DNA of 64,000 nucleotides from Gp1-AA133 sp963850425 (GCA_963850425.1 CAWKLF010000008.1:170515-234514); one strand, 5' to 3'; positions 43,699-53,351 are shown, counted from the first letter of the stretch. Notes: generated from the sequence alone by a model not told the origin. Numbers and translations are program-made.

Positions 43699-45411
43699 AT
43701 GACAAAAACCGGCGCACAAATCCTCTGGGAGTGTCTGGAGCGCGAAAACGTAACACATGTGTTCGGCTATCCCGGCGGCGCCATCCTTCCCGCCTACGAC
43801 GCCTTGAAGCACAGCAAAATTCATCACGTCCTGGTGCGTCACGAGCAGGGCGCCACGCACATGGCTGATGGCTACGCGCGAGCCAGTGGTGAAGTGGGCG
43901 TCGCCGTCGCTACCTCGGGGCCGGGCGCCACCAACATGGTCACCGGCATCGCCACCGCCATGCTCGATTCCTCGCCCATCGTTTGCATCACTGGTCAAGT
44001 CGGCAGCAAGCTGATCGGTTCCGACGCCTTTCAGGAGACCGACATCACCGGCGTCACCCTACCGATCACCAAGCACAATTACCTCGTGACCCACGCCAAC
44101 GAAGTGGCCCGCACTATTCGCGAGGCCTTCTACGTTGCCCGCTCCGGCCGCCCGGGCCCCGTGCTTGTCGACATCACGAAAGACGCGCAGCAGACCACCT
44201 GCGAATTCGACTGGGATGCCGCCAAGCCGCAATTGCCCGGCTACCGTCCCGACCTGTCGCCCGACGCGAAAGAGTACGAGCAGGCCCTCGAACTGATCCA
44301 GAACGCCAAGCGTCCCGTGATTCTTGCGGGCCACGGCATCATCATCTCCGGCGCCATGAAGGAAGTTCGCGACTTCGCTGAACGCACGGGAATCCCGGTC
44401 GCGCTCACCTTGCTGGGCCTCGGCGCTCTCCCAGCCTCGCATCCACTCAATCTAGGCATGATGGGCATGCACGGCGAAGCCTGGGTCAATCACACTATTC
44501 AGGAAGCCGACCTCCTCCTTGCCTTCGGCATGCGCTTCGACGATCGCGTCACCGGAAATCTGAAAACCTACGCCCCTAACGCAAAGAAGATTCACGTAGA
44601 AATCGATCCCGCCGAGATCAACAAGAACGTGAAAGTCGATGTTGCCCTGGTCGGCGATCTGCGTGAGGTCCTGCACGAACTCCTGCCGCACGTGAGTTCC
44701 GTCAATCGCAGCGACTGGCTCGATTTCATTGATCAACTCAAGGGCGACGCGGCCGTGCGCGACATCCAGAACCTTCCCGACAACGGCCACCTTTATGCCG
44801 CGCACGTGATTAATGACCTTTGGCACGAAACCCGGGACGTGGATTCCATCGTGGTCACTGATGTCGGCCAGCACCAGATGTGGGAGGCACAGTACTACAA
44901 ACACGAACGGCCCCGCTCCCTCATCACCTCGGGTGGTCTGGGCACAATGGGCTTTGCCTTGCCTGCCGCCATCGGTGCGAAAGTTGCGCGTCCCGAATCG
45001 GAAGTGTGGGTGGTAGTCGGAGACGGCGGATTCCAGATGACGATGTCCGAACTCGCCACCCTCGTGCAGGAAAATCTGAAAGTCAACATCGCCATCATTA
45101 ACAATGGCTTCCTCGGCATGGTGCGTCAGTGGCAGGAATTTTTCTACGAACGCAACTACCAGGCGACGCCCCTGCTGAATCCCGACTTCGCCAAACTCGC
45201 TGACGCCTACGGCATCCGCAGCGCCACGGTTACGAAGCGCTCCGAAGTCGTGCCCACTGTCCGCGACGCGCGCCGGCACAACGGTCCCGTGCTGATCAAC
45301 TTCAAAGTCGAACAGGAAGACACCGTCTATCCGATGGTCGCCGCGGGAGCATCGCTTCACGAGATGATTCGCCGTCCCAGCCCGATCGTGGAAACGGCGG
45401 CTGACGAGTAA
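43699..45411 (+). CDS. ilvB: Acetolactate synthase large subunit
   Basis: A 570-residue ThDP enzyme making acetolactate or acetohydroxybutyrate in valine/leucine/isoleucine synthesis. Seen: YPGGAILPAYDAL, the activating Glu in VRHEQGATHMADGYARASG, the FAD-binding central domain (about 190-320), and the ThDP/Mg site GDGGFQMTMSELATL with FLGMVRQWQEFFY. AAGGGAG precedes ATG 43699. It follows an attenuator-type leader and is 6 bases upstream of ilvH. Confidence 0.97.
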   Translation: MTKTGAQILWECLERENVTHVFGYPGGAILPAYDALKHSKIHHVLVRHEQGATHMADGYARASGEVGVAVATSGPGATNMVTGIATAMLDSSPIVCITGQVGSKLIGSDAFQETDITGVTLPITKHNYLVTHANEVARTIREAFYVARSGRPGPVLVDITKDAQQTTCEFDWDAAKPQLPGYRPDLSPDAKEYEQALELIQNAKRPVILAGHGIIISGAMKEVRDFAERTGIPVALTLLGLGALPASHPLNLGMMGMHGEAWVNHTIQEADLLLAFGMRFDDRVTGNLKTYAPNAKKIHVEIDPAEINKNVKVDVALVGDLREVLHELLPHVSSVNRSDWLDFIDQLKGDAAVRDIQNLPDNGHLYAAHVINDLWHETRDVDSIVVTDVGQHQMWEAQYYKHERPRSLITSGGLGTMGFALPAAIGAKVARPESEVWVVVGDGGFQMTMSELATLVQENLKVNIAIINNGFLGMVRQWQEFFYERNYQATPLLNPDFAKLADAYGIRSATVTKRSEVVPTVRDARRHNGPVLINFKVEQEDTVYPMVAAGASLHEMIRRPSPIVETAADE

Positions 45412-45417
45412 ACCAAC

Positions 45418-45969
45418 ATGATGAACACTTTTGTGGTCTACGTCGAAAATAAACCGGGCGTGCTCACTCGCGTCGCTTCCCTGTTTCGCCGGCGCGCCTT
45501 CAACATCGACTCCCTCACCGTCGGCCGCACCGAGAAGCCCGAAGTCTCGCGCATGACGATCACCGCCGAAGCCGATCGCGACCAGGCGCGCCGCATCGAG
45601 GCCAATCTCTACAAGCTCGTGAATGTCCTGTTGGTCGAAAACATCACCAACGAACCCGCCATCGTCCGCGACCTCGCCATGATCAAGGTGGCCGCCACCC
45701 ACGAGGCCCGCTCGCACGTCCTGGAATTGGCCAGCGTGTTCCGCGCCCGCGTCGTCGACGTTGCCCCCGATTCGCTCACCATCGAAATCACCGGCGCGGA
45801 AGACAAGATCGACGGCCTGCTCGAGGTCCTTCGCCCATACGGCGTTCTGGAGATGGTACGCACCGGAATCGTCGCCATGCGCCGTGGCAGCAAATCGTCG
45901 ATCGGAAACGCTGCAAGCAGCACGCTGGCCCAGATAGCCGCCGATGACGACGTTTCCTACTCGGTCTAG
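45418..45969 (+). CDS. ilvH: Acetolactate synthase regulatory subunit
   Basis: A 183-residue small subunit with an N-terminal ACT domain (FVVYVENKPGVLTRVASLFRR, about 4-75) and a C-terminal ACT-like domain. It activates IlvB and gives valine feedback. Two consecutive ATGs (45418, 45421) are possible starts. It is cotranscribed with ilvB; ilvC is not next, as the genes that follow are unrelated and on the other strand. Confidence 0.95.
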   Translation: MMNTFVVYVENKPGVLTRVASLFRRRAFNIDSLTVGRTEKPEVSRMTITAEADRDQARRIEANLYKLVNVLLVENITNEPAIVRDLAMIKVAATHEARSHVLELASVFRARVVDVAPDSLTIEITGAEDKIDGLLEVLRPYGVLEMVRTGIVAMRRGSKSSIGNAASSTLAQIAADDDVSYSV

Positions 45970-46004
45970 AAAATGGCCTCGGAAATACCACGAGCCGAGG
46001 GTGC

Positions 46005-46037
46005 CCCATGTTTGCGCGCTCTTTGCGCAAACATGGG
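46005..46037. repeat. 13-bp perfect inverted repeat after ilvH
   Basis: CCCATGTTTGCGC (46005-46017) and GCGCAAACATGGG (46025-46037) form a perfect stem with a 7-base loop. No T-run follows on either strand, so it is not a normal terminator. The sequence looks like a dispersed palindromic element; it may still protect the ilvBH mRNA 3' end. Confidence 0.6.
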
Positions 46038-46076
46038 ATTCCACGCCTGCCGCAAACTAGACTCTTACCCTACATT

Positions 46077-46198
46077 TTTAAGAGTGTCATCCTGAGCGCA
46101 GCGAAGGACCTATGCATTTAAGAGTGTCATCCCGAGCGCAGCGAAGGACCTATGCATTTAAGAGTGTCATCCTGAGCGCAGCGAAGGACCTATGCATT
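46077..46198. repeat. Three tandem copies of a 40-base element
   Basis: The period is exactly 40 bases, with the motif TGTCATCCTGAGCGCAGCGA beginning at 46084, 46124 and 46164. Copies 1 and 3 are identical over the full unit; copy 2 has one T-to-C change. The element lies between ilvH (plus) and ackA (minus). Confidence 0.9.
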
Positions 46199-46239
46199 GT
46201 GATGGAGACGCTACGGGGCCCATATCTCCTCAGACTCCC

Positions 46240-47481
46240 TCAGGACGAACGCGCCTCCCCTAAAACACATCGCACCGTATCCCGCGCAATCACAAGTTCT
46301 TCATCCGTCGGAATCGCGTACACCGCTGCTTTCGAGGAATCACTGCTGATCAATCCCTCTTGCCCGACAGTCCTCTGATTCCGCTCCGCATCCATCACGA
46401 CCCCTGCCCATTCCATCCCTGCACAGATCTGTGCGCGAATCGCCGGAGAATTTTCCCCAATCCCACCCGTAAACACGATTCCATCCGCGCCTCCCATCCC
46501 TGCCAGATACGCTCCGATATATTTGCGTGCGCGGTAGCAGAAAATATCAATTGCCAGTTGTGCGCGACGATTGCCGGCCTTTGCCGCAGCCTGCAGTTCC
46601 CGCATATCATTCGTGAGCCCCGACACGCCCAGCAAACCCGATCTTTTATTTAGCAGCACTTCGACGTCCGGGGCGGATAAGTTTTCTCGGGCAGCAATCA
46701 CCGAGACAACCGCCGGATCCAAATCTCCCGAACGGCTCCCCATCACCAAGCCCTCCAGCGGAGTCATGCCCATCGAAGTATCCACGGAGCGCCCGTGCTT
46801 GATCGCAGTTGCGGAGCAGCCGTTTCCGAGGTGCAGGGTGATCACATTTGTCTCTTCCATCGTCAAACTGCGCAGCGACCGGTAGCGCTCTGCCACGAAC
46901 CGATGCGATGTCCCATGAAATCCGTATCGCCGGATGCGGTGTCGCTCATAAAAATCGAATGGGATCGCATACGCGTATGCGTGCTCGGCAATGGAATGAT
47001 GAAACGCCGTGTCGAACACGGCAACCTGCGGAACCTTCGCGCCCAGGATCTTCTGCGCAGCCACAATGCCTTTAATGTTGTCGAGGTTGTGAAGTGGCGC
47101 CAACTGGCTGCACGCCTCGATCCCTTTTAGAACCTCCTCCGTCACTACTACGGACTCGACGAAGCGCTCACCGCCATGCACCACGCGATGCCCAACCGCA
47201 TGCACGTCTTCCGGGCCGCGCACTTCTGACAGTTCGGACTGATCTGACGTCACCCACCGGATCACGAAGTCGAGCGCTGCGCCGATGTCCGGCAAAGAAG
47301 CCGTCAGCGTGTGCCGCGCCCCATCCTTCTTTTTGAGCGTAACCTTCGCATCTCCGCCAAACTGTTCCACCTCCCCACGAAGCAGCCGCACATCCGCGTT
47401 CCGCCGAGCATGCTCCGGGTCCGTGCTGATGAGCTGAAACTTAAGGCTGGAACTGCCCGAGTTTAGAACGAGAACGTTCAT
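46240..47481 (-). CDS. ackA: Acetate kinase
   Basis: A 413-residue acetate kinase interconverting acetyl phosphate + ADP and acetate + ATP. Seen: MNVLVLNSGSSSLKFQLI, VGHRVVHGGERF, VFDTAFHHSIAEHAYAYAIP, RYGFHGTSHR, the nucleotide/phosphate segment HLGNGCSATAI, and FTGGIGENS near the end. Length is normal. It lies 153 bases downstream of phosphoketolase on the same strand, so it can take the acetyl phosphate that phosphoketolase releases. Confidence 0.96.
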   Translation of the reverse strand: MNVLVLNSGSSSLKFQLISTDPEHARRNADVRLLRGEVEQFGGDAKVTLKKKDGARHTLTASLPDIGAALDFVIRWVTSDQSELSEVRGPEDVHAVGHRVVHGGERFVESVVVTEEVLKGIEACSQLAPLHNLDNIKGIVAAQKILGAKVPQVAVFDTAFHHSIAEHAYAYAIPFDFYERHRIRRYGFHGTSHRFVAERYRSLRSLTMEETNVITLHLGNGCSATAIKHGRSVDTSMGMTPLEGLVMGSRSGDLDPAVVSVIAARENLSAPDVEVLLNKRSGLLGVSGLTNDMRELQAAAKAGNRRAQLAIDIFCYRARKYIGAYLAGMGGADGIVFTGGIGENSPAIRAQICAGMEWAGVVMDAERNQRTVGQEGLISSDSSKAAVYAIPTDEELVIARDTVRCVLGEARSS

Positions 47482-47634
47482 GAGATCTGAGGGAACGAAG
47501 AGAGAGCACTCTCCGCGTTCTCTGCGGGTGTCTCTGCGTCCTCTGCGTTTTAAGGTTCTGAAGGGAACTCTGCCTGTGACTTTGCGCCCTTTGCACGCCC
47601 GCCAGCACCCTCGCAGTTAAAGGCTTTGACCTTC
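47482..47634. repeat. Repeat-rich spacer between phosphoketolase and acetate kinase genes
   Basis: On the minus (coding) strand this 153-base spacer reads as gcgcaaag-type and CGCAGAGGACGCAGAGA-type tracts, the second kind of dispersed element in this window. It has no ORF or terminator. Related tracts occur at 28281-28330. Confidence 0.5.
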
Positions 47635-50031
47635 CTAGTAGGGCCACTTCCAGTTCTTGATCTCGGGCATATCGTCCCCGCGGTCATCTACGTACTGCTT
47701 GTGATCCACGAGCTTATTCCGCAGGAACTGCTTGAAGTGCGCCCCCATCCGCTGCAACCGGGGAACGCGATCAATTACATCCCCCGCCAGGTGGAAGCGG
47801 TCCAGATCGTTCTGCACCGCCATGTCGAACGGAGTAGTCGTCGTGCCCTCTTCCTTGTAACCGCGCACGTGCAGGTTATCGTGATTGGTCCGTCGATAGG
47901 TGAGTCTGTGAATCAGCCACGGATAACCGTGATAGGCGAAAATAATTGGCTTATCGGTAGTAAAAATTGAATCAAACTCGTGATCCGTAAGACCGTGCGG
48001 ATGCTCGCTCGAAGGCTGCAGCGTCATCAGGTCCACGACGTTCACAAACCGGATCCGGATGTCCGGAAAATGCTGCCGCAACAGATCAACCGCGGCCAGG
48101 GCTTCCAGTGTCGGCACGTCCCCCGCGCTCGCCATCACCACGTCAGGCTCAGCATTCTGATCATTGCTGGCCCAATCCCAGATGCCGATCCCAGCCGTGC
48201 AATGCCGGATCGCCGAATCCATATCCAGCCATATCGGTGCTGGCTGCTTGCCGGCGACGATCACGTTCACGTAATTCCTGCTTCGCAGACAATGATCCGC
48301 CACCGACAGCAGCGTGTTGGTGTCGGGCGGCAGATATACCCTCACCACATCGGCTTTCTTGTTCACCACATGGTCGATGAATCCCGGGTCCTGATGGCTG
48401 AACCCGTTGTGATCCTGTCGCCACACGTGCGAGGTCAACAGATAGTTCAGAGATGCAATCGGACGCCGCCACGGAATGTGCCGCGTCACCTTCAGCCACT
48501 TCGCGTGCTGGTTGAACATCGAATCAACAATGTGAATGAAGGCCTCGTAACAGGAGAAAAATCCGTGCCGTCCAGTCAGCAAGTACCCTTCCAGCCACCC
48601 CTGGCACATATGCTCGCTAAGCACTTCCATCACGCGCCCATTGGGTGACAGGTGTTCGTCGACCGGCAGAATCGGCTCCATCCAGACCTTGTCCGTCACC
48701 GCATACACAGCATCCAATCGGTTCGAAGCGTTCTCGTCAGGCCCGAGCACCCGAAAGTTTTGGGCCGCCAGATTGTTTTTCATCACGTCGCGCAGAAAAG
48801 TTCCCAGCACCCGCGTAGCCTCTGAATTCACGCCGCCCGGCTTCGGCACCTCCACGCGATAATCGCGAAAGTCCGGCATCACCAGATCTTTCAAAAGAAG
48901 GCCGCCGTTAGCATGCGGGTTCGCGCCCATGCGACGCTCCCCCTTGGGCGCCAACTCCGCGAGCTCAGGGATGAGCCGGCCGCCCGCGTCGAACAACTCT
49001 TCGGCCCGATAACTCTTCATCCACTGTTCCAGAAGTTTCAGGTGCTCGGGATGTCCTGTCATCTCTGAGAATGGGACCTGGTGCGAGCGCCACGTGTTCT
49101 CGGCCGGCTTACCATCCACCATCTTCGGCCCCGTCCACCCCTTGGGCGAACGAAGAATGATCATTGGCCAGATCGGCCGGGAAACATCCTTCTGCTTTCG
49201 AGCCCGTTCCTGGATGGCATGAATTTCATGGATGGCGAACTCCATTTTGTCCGCCATGAGCTGGTGCATGGCCTCAGGCTCGCTTCCTTCCACAAATATA
49301 GGCTCGTACCCATAGCCACGGAACAAGCTGGTGAGTTCCTCGTCCGTCATCCGCCCTAAAACCGTGGGATTGGCGATTTTGTACCCGTTAAGGTGGAGAA
49401 TCGCCAGAACCGCACCGTCCCGCGCCGGATTGAGAAACTTGTTCGAATGCCAACTTCCCGCCAGCGGCCCGGTCTCGGCTTCGCCATCGCCCACCACACA
49501 ACAGACCAGCAGGTCCGGATTATCGAGGGCCGCACCATAGGCGTGGGCAACGCTATACCCCAGTTCCCCTCCCTCATGAATCGATCCCGGAGTTTCTGGC
49601 GCTACGTGACTCGGAATTCCCCCCGGAAAGGAGAATTGCTTGAACAGCCGCTTCATGCCCGCTTCGGTCTGGGGCACGTTCGGATAGTATTCGCTATAAG
49701 TCCCTTCCAGATAAGTGTTCGCCACCAGTCCCGGGCCGCCGTGTCCTGGGCCCGTGATGTAAATCATGTTGAGATCGAGCTTCTTGATCAGCCGGTTGCA
49801 GTGAACATAAATAAAGTTCAGCCCCGGCGTCGTTCCCCAGTGCCCCAGCAGACGGGGCTTGACGTGCTCGATCTTTAAGGGCTCCCGCAGCAGCGGATTG
49901 TCATACAAATAAATCTGCCCAACCGAAAGGTAATTCGCCGCACGCCAGTACGCGTTGATGCGGCGTAGTTCTTCTTTGGATAAGGGCGTAGCTGAAGTCG
50001 CGACGGGGAGGGCGGTTTCCACTGGGGCCAT
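47635..50031 (-). CDS. xfp: Phosphoketolase
   Basis: A 798-residue ThDP-dependent phosphoketolase cleaving xylulose-5-P and/or fructose-6-P to acetyl phosphate plus an aldose phosphate. Seen: GPGHGGPGLVANTYLEGTY, EGGELGYSVAHAYG, VVGDGEAETGPLAGSWHSNKFLNP (ThDP and Mg), the central TGRHGFFSCYEAFIH, and the C-terminal HDNLHVRGYKEEG segment. ATG 50031 is preferred because AAGGA lies 7-8 bases upstream; the earlier ATG 50052 lacks one. With ackA it gives a sugar-phosphate to acetate plus ATP bypass. Confidence 0.96.
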   Translation of the reverse strand: MAPVETALPVATSATPLSKEELRRINAYWRAANYLSVGQIYLYDNPLLREPLKIEHVKPRLLGHWGTTPGLNFIYVHCNRLIKKLDLNMIYITGPGHGGPGLVANTYLEGTYSEYYPNVPQTEAGMKRLFKQFSFPGGIPSHVAPETPGSIHEGGELGYSVAHAYGAALDNPDLLVCCVVGDGEAETGPLAGSWHSNKFLNPARDGAVLAILHLNGYKIANPTVLGRMTDEELTSLFRGYGYEPIFVEGSEPEAMHQLMADKMEFAIHEIHAIQERARKQKDVSRPIWPMIILRSPKGWTGPKMVDGKPAENTWRSHQVPFSEMTGHPEHLKLLEQWMKSYRAEELFDAGGRLIPELAELAPKGERRMGANPHANGGLLLKDLVMPDFRDYRVEVPKPGGVNSEATRVLGTFLRDVMKNNLAAQNFRVLGPDENASNRLDAVYAVTDKVWMEPILPVDEHLSPNGRVMEVLSEHMCQGWLEGYLLTGRHGFFSCYEAFIHIVDSMFNQHAKWLKVTRHIPWRRPIASLNYLLTSHVWRQDHNGFSHQDPGFIDHVVNKKADVVRVYLPPDTNTLLSVADHCLRSRNYVNVIVAGKQPAPIWLDMDSAIRHCTAGIGIWDWASNDQNAEPDVVMASAGDVPTLEALAAVDLLRQHFPDIRIRFVNVVDLMTLQPSSEHPHGLTDHEFDSIFTTDKPIIFAYHGYPWLIHRLTYRRTNHDNLHVRGYKEEGTTTTPFDMAVQNDLDRFHLAGDVIDRVPRLQRMGAHFKQFLRNKLVDHKQYVDDRGDDMPEIKNWKWPY

Positions 50032-50190
50032 AACTGAATCCTTCCGCAGCAATATTCTCTATAGAAATAGTGTACTGACATTGCAACTCCTTTGTCGCGG
50101 CACGGAGGTTGGTCTTAAAGCTACATTCGAGCGCTATGAAATGGTCGCACCTATCCTAGTCATTTGAAGCGAGGTGCGGCGTCAGCATCT

Positions 50191-50240
50191 TTGTCATCCC
50201 GAGCGAAGTGAGGCGCCAGCCGAACGCAGTCGAGGGACCT
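50191..50240. repeat. Degenerate copy of the 'gtcatcccgagcgaagtgag' element
   Basis: TTGTCATCCCGAGCGAAGTG followed by a diverged CGAACGCAGTCGAGGGACCT half. It lies in the 289-base divergent gap between xfp and the epimerase gene, which otherwise holds no recognisable feature. Confidence 0.6.
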
Positions 50241-50320
50241 TGAGTTTGCTTGGTGTTGCGGTCGGCCTCGCGTAGGATCCTTCTAGACAATTCGTAAGTC
50301 CTTAACCAAAGGAAACCATA

Positions 50321-51166
50321 ATGCCAACCCCACTCTCACGCCGTTCTTTTCTCGCTCTCTCAGCGATGCTGCCCTACGCCTTTTCTGCGCAAGGCTCAGA
50401 CAAACAACTTCCCGTAGGTCTCGAGCTCTACTCCGTCCGCGAAGAGCTGAAAAAAGACCCTGAAGGAACGGTCCGAGCCGTTGGCGAGATGGGGTATCAG
50501 TGCGTGGAGTTTTACGCCCCCTACTTCGAGCGCAGCGACGCCCAAACGAAAGACATGCGCAAGCTGCTCGACAACCTTGGAGTGCGCTGCTTTTCGACCC
50601 ACAACGACCTTGATTACCTCGACTCCACAAAAATTGAGCGCACGCGCGACCTTAATCTGACGCTGGGCTGCAAATATGTGATCGTTGCCAGCGCCGAACC
50701 CAAGACCGGCCCCGACGGCTGGCTTCCGGTCGCCGACGCCCTGAACGCTGCTGCCGAGAAGCTCGAGCCTTCCGGTCTGAAGGTCGGCTATCACAATCAC
50801 GAACCGGAATTCAGAACCGTCAACGGCAAACGTCCCGCGGAATTTCTCGCACAGCACACGAAACCTTCCGTCGTTCTACAACTCGATGTCGGCACCTGCA
50901 TCGCCGCCGGCGGCGACCCGGTGGCCTGGATTCGCTCCCAGCCCGGGCGTATTCGAGCCATGCATTGCAAGGACTGGTCCCCTGCTGCGGACAAAGGCTA
51001 TAAGGTGCTCTTCGGCGAAGGCGCCGCCGACTGGAAAAATATTTTCGCCGCGGCCGAAAGCGTGGGCGGCCTGGAGTACTACCTGCTCGAACAGGAAGGC
51101 AGCCGTTACCCCGAGCTTGAAACGGCCAAGCGCTGCCTGGAAACGTTCCGCAGCACGCATGGGTAG
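50321..51166 (+). CDS. Exported sugar phosphate isomerase/epimerase-like TIM barrel
   Basis: A 281-residue protein with a Tat-type signal (SRRSFLALSAMLP) and an AP-endonuclease-2-like TIM barrel. Seen: VGLELYSVREEL, YQCVEFYAPY, FSTHNDLDYL, VGYHNHEPEF with metal-ligand residues, LQLDVGTCIAAGGDP and AMHCKDW. This family covers sugar isomerases, epimerases and oxidative-release enzymes; the substrate is not readable. A Tat signal suggests export folded with metal bound. It precedes a secreted TolB-like protein, and the cluster runs into sugar transport and glycosidase genes. Confidence 0.82.
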   Translation: MPTPLSRRSFLALSAMLPYAFSAQGSDKQLPVGLELYSVREELKKDPEGTVRAVGEMGYQCVEFYAPYFERSDAQTKDMRKLLDNLGVRCFSTHNDLDYLDSTKIERTRDLNLTLGCKYVIVASAEPKTGPDGWLPVADALNAAAEKLEPSGLKVGYHNHEPEFRTVNGKRPAEFLAQHTKPSVVLQLDVGTCIAAGGDPVAWIRSQPGRIRAMHCKDWSPAADKGYKVLFGEGAADWKNIFAAAESVGGLEYYLLEQEGSRYPELETAKRCLETFRSTHG

Positions 51167-51256
51167 CCTCGACCAACGATCTGCAAAGCAGCCCGGACAT
51201 GAATTGCTGTGTTCTTAAGGGTTGTCTTGATGCCCGTCGCTCACCGGAGACCACAA

Positions 51257-52741
51257 ATGCTTAAAGCACTCCTGACGATCCTCATCTTTACGCTCGCAAT
51301 CTTCGCCGCCGACACCCCCACAAAACTCGGCCCCTTTGAAGGGCACATCGACGTCGGCAGCGTCCTCCATCCCGGCTCCGCCGCCTACGACGCCGCCCAC
51401 CAGGTTTTCACCATCGCAGGCAGCGGAGAAAACATGTGGTCGTCCACCGATGCCTTTCACTTCGTTTGGAAGAAGGTGTCTGGCGACGTCGCCATCGGCG
51501 CCGACATTGCCTTCATCGGAGCCGGCGTCAACGAGCACCGTAAGGCGGTCGTCGTGGTGCGCCAGACTCTCGACCCCGACTCGCCTTACGCTGACGTCGC
51601 CCTGCACGGCAGCGGCCTGACGTCCCTCCAGTATCGCGAGGCGAAAGGCGCCCTCACCCACGAAATCCAGGCCAACCTCTCCGCGCCCGCGCGCATTCGC
51701 CTGGAAAAGCGTGGCCGCTACGCATACATGTGGCTCGCCTCCAAAGGCCAGCCCTTCCAGATGGCGGGAGGCTCCGTGCCTATCTCGCTCGAAGGCACTT
51801 ACTTTGTGGGCATCGGCGTCTGCTCCCACGATAAAGACATCGTCGAAAAAGCCGTCTTCTCGAACGTGGAGATTCAAGCTCCCCTGCCAATTCCCTCCAC
51901 CGAGCTGAAGCTCTACAGCACGCTGGAAACCATCACCATCGATTCCACTGACCGCCGAGTCGTCTACGTCGCACCAAACAAGTTCGAGGCCCCCAACTGG
52001 ACCCGTGACGGCGACTTTCTGATCTTCAACCGCAACGGCCATCTCGAAAAAATTCCCGCCACCGGAGGCAAGCCTGAAACCATCGACACCGGATTTGCCG
52101 GCCACTGCAACAACGACCACGGCATCTCTCCCGACTCAAAGTCGATTGCCATCAGCGACCAGACCAAGGATGAAGACCGCTCCCACGTCTACGTCGTTCC
52201 CTTCAGCGGAGGAGCACCGCGCGAAATCACTCCGAAAGGTCCCTCCTACTGGCACGGCTGGTCGCCGGACGGGAAGACTCTGGCATTCGTTGGCGAGCGC
52301 GACGGCAAGTTCGACATCTACACCATCCCTTTCGCAGGCGGCGAGGAAACACGCCTCACCACGGCCGAAGGTCTCGACGACGGACCCGACTACTCCCCCG
52401 ACGGGAACTACATCTACTTCAACTCCGAACGCACCGGCCACATGCAGATCTGGCGAATGAAGGCTGACGGAAGCGCCCAGGAACAAGTTACCAATGACGA
52501 GTCCAACAACTGGTTCCCGCATATCTCGCCCGACGGCCAGTGGATGGTCTTCCTCACCTACGACAAATCGGTCACCGGCCATCCGGAAAACAAAGACGTC
52601 ATGCTCCGCCTCATGTCACTCGCCGATCACAAGGTGACCGTGCTGGCGAAACTCTTCGGCGGCCAGGGCACCATCAACGTGCCATCATGGTCCCCCGACA
52701 GCAAGCAACTAGCCTTCGTGAGTTACCAGTTGGTCCCCTGA
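51257..52741 (+). CDS. Secreted TolB/PD40-repeat protein with N-terminal jelly-roll domain
   Basis: A 494-residue exported protein. ATG 51257 (MLKALLTILIFTLAIFAAD) gives a clean signal peptide; the frame is open to 51209. Residues about 20-215 resemble a DUF1349-type concanavalin-like beta sandwich, and about 225-490 hold TolB-like PD40 propeller repeats (SPDSKSIAISDQ, SPDGKTLAFVGE, SPDGNYIYFNSE, SPDGQWMVFLTY, SPDSKQLAFVSY). It probably binds polysaccharide or protein in the periplasm. It follows the epimerase gene on the same strand. Confidence 0.82.
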   Translation: MLKALLTILIFTLAIFAADTPTKLGPFEGHIDVGSVLHPGSAAYDAAHQVFTIAGSGENMWSSTDAFHFVWKKVSGDVAIGADIAFIGAGVNEHRKAVVVVRQTLDPDSPYADVALHGSGLTSLQYREAKGALTHEIQANLSAPARIRLEKRGRYAYMWLASKGQPFQMAGGSVPISLEGTYFVGIGVCSHDKDIVEKAVFSNVEIQAPLPIPSTELKLYSTLETITIDSTDRRVVYVAPNKFEAPNWTRDGDFLIFNRNGHLEKIPATGGKPETIDTGFAGHCNNDHGISPDSKSIAISDQTKDEDRSHVYVVPFSGGAPREITPKGPSYWHGWSPDGKTLAFVGERDGKFDIYTIPFAGGEETRLTTAEGLDDGPDYSPDGNYIYFNSERTGHMQIWRMKADGSAQEQVTNDESNNWFPHISPDGQWMVFLTYDKSVTGHPENKDVMLRLMSLADHKVTVLAKLFGGQGTINVPSWSPDSKQLAFVSYQLVP

Positions 52742-53351
52742 TTAGTTGTTCTATGTTTGCGTGCCTCGATGATCAAGGCGTTGGCAGGCTTTCGCGATTC
52801 TTTCTGCGATGGATTCTTGGCCTGCATGGGACCCGCGTTGACGGGGCCCGCGTTTAGCCACGTGCCATAGCTTTGAAAGGGCTCGACTTAAGCCGAGCCG
52901 TAAGATTTCGTCCGAATGGCGCGGCTTCACGCCCCTCAGGTTCTCCCTATCCGTCAATCGAATGACGCACCTTAAGAGCTTCAGATGCGAGTCGACGTGA
53001 GGCGGCCAAGTCAGCGACTCGGCCCTCGGACCTCCCCCCGGGGTAGTCGGCTCGCCGGGAGGCATCGCCGCTCGTTCGCTTTAAGTTAACGATTGCGCCA
53101 GGAACGCTTATGAGCGACTATCGGGGCTTGGGATGACCCAAACCATACCTGGGGCCCTCGCGAGCGCCCACAGGCCCTGTAAACGCTGTTAATGGCCATT
53201 CTACGCGATGCTTGCCCGTGCTTTTTCGGCCCCCACCTCGGCTGGGACGAACTTTCAATCACTTAGCTATTAGAGAATCATTTTGAGACAAAACGTAGTT
53301 GGCTCAGCTTCGCATGGTACAGCGACTTCTTGTGCGCGCAACGAATACACA
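52742..53351. other. 610-base intergenic region, no recognised gene
   Basis: Between convergent genes. A GC-rich inverted repeat GGCTCGACTT/AAGCCGAGCC (52880-52899, one mismatch) is present. A minus-strand ORF of 104 codons (52751-53065) has no recognised domain, signal or good start; its Arg-rich middle (RHSDEILRLGLSRALSKLW) could be coding or chance. I saw no tRNA, tmRNA, RNase P or insertion-sequence pattern. Confidence 0.4.

Noticed and set aside
44452..46044. 530-codon minus-strand open frame
   Set aside because: It is antisense to ilvB and ilvH, which have clear family motifs. Long antisense frames are expected in GC-rich coding DNA.
46077..46198. CRISPR-like array
   Set aside because: The 40-base repeats are directly abutting, without unique spacers, and no cas genes are near.
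52751..53065. 104-codon minus-strand ORF
   Set aside because: There is no known domain or Shine-Dalgarno, so it is noted under the intergenic entry and not called.
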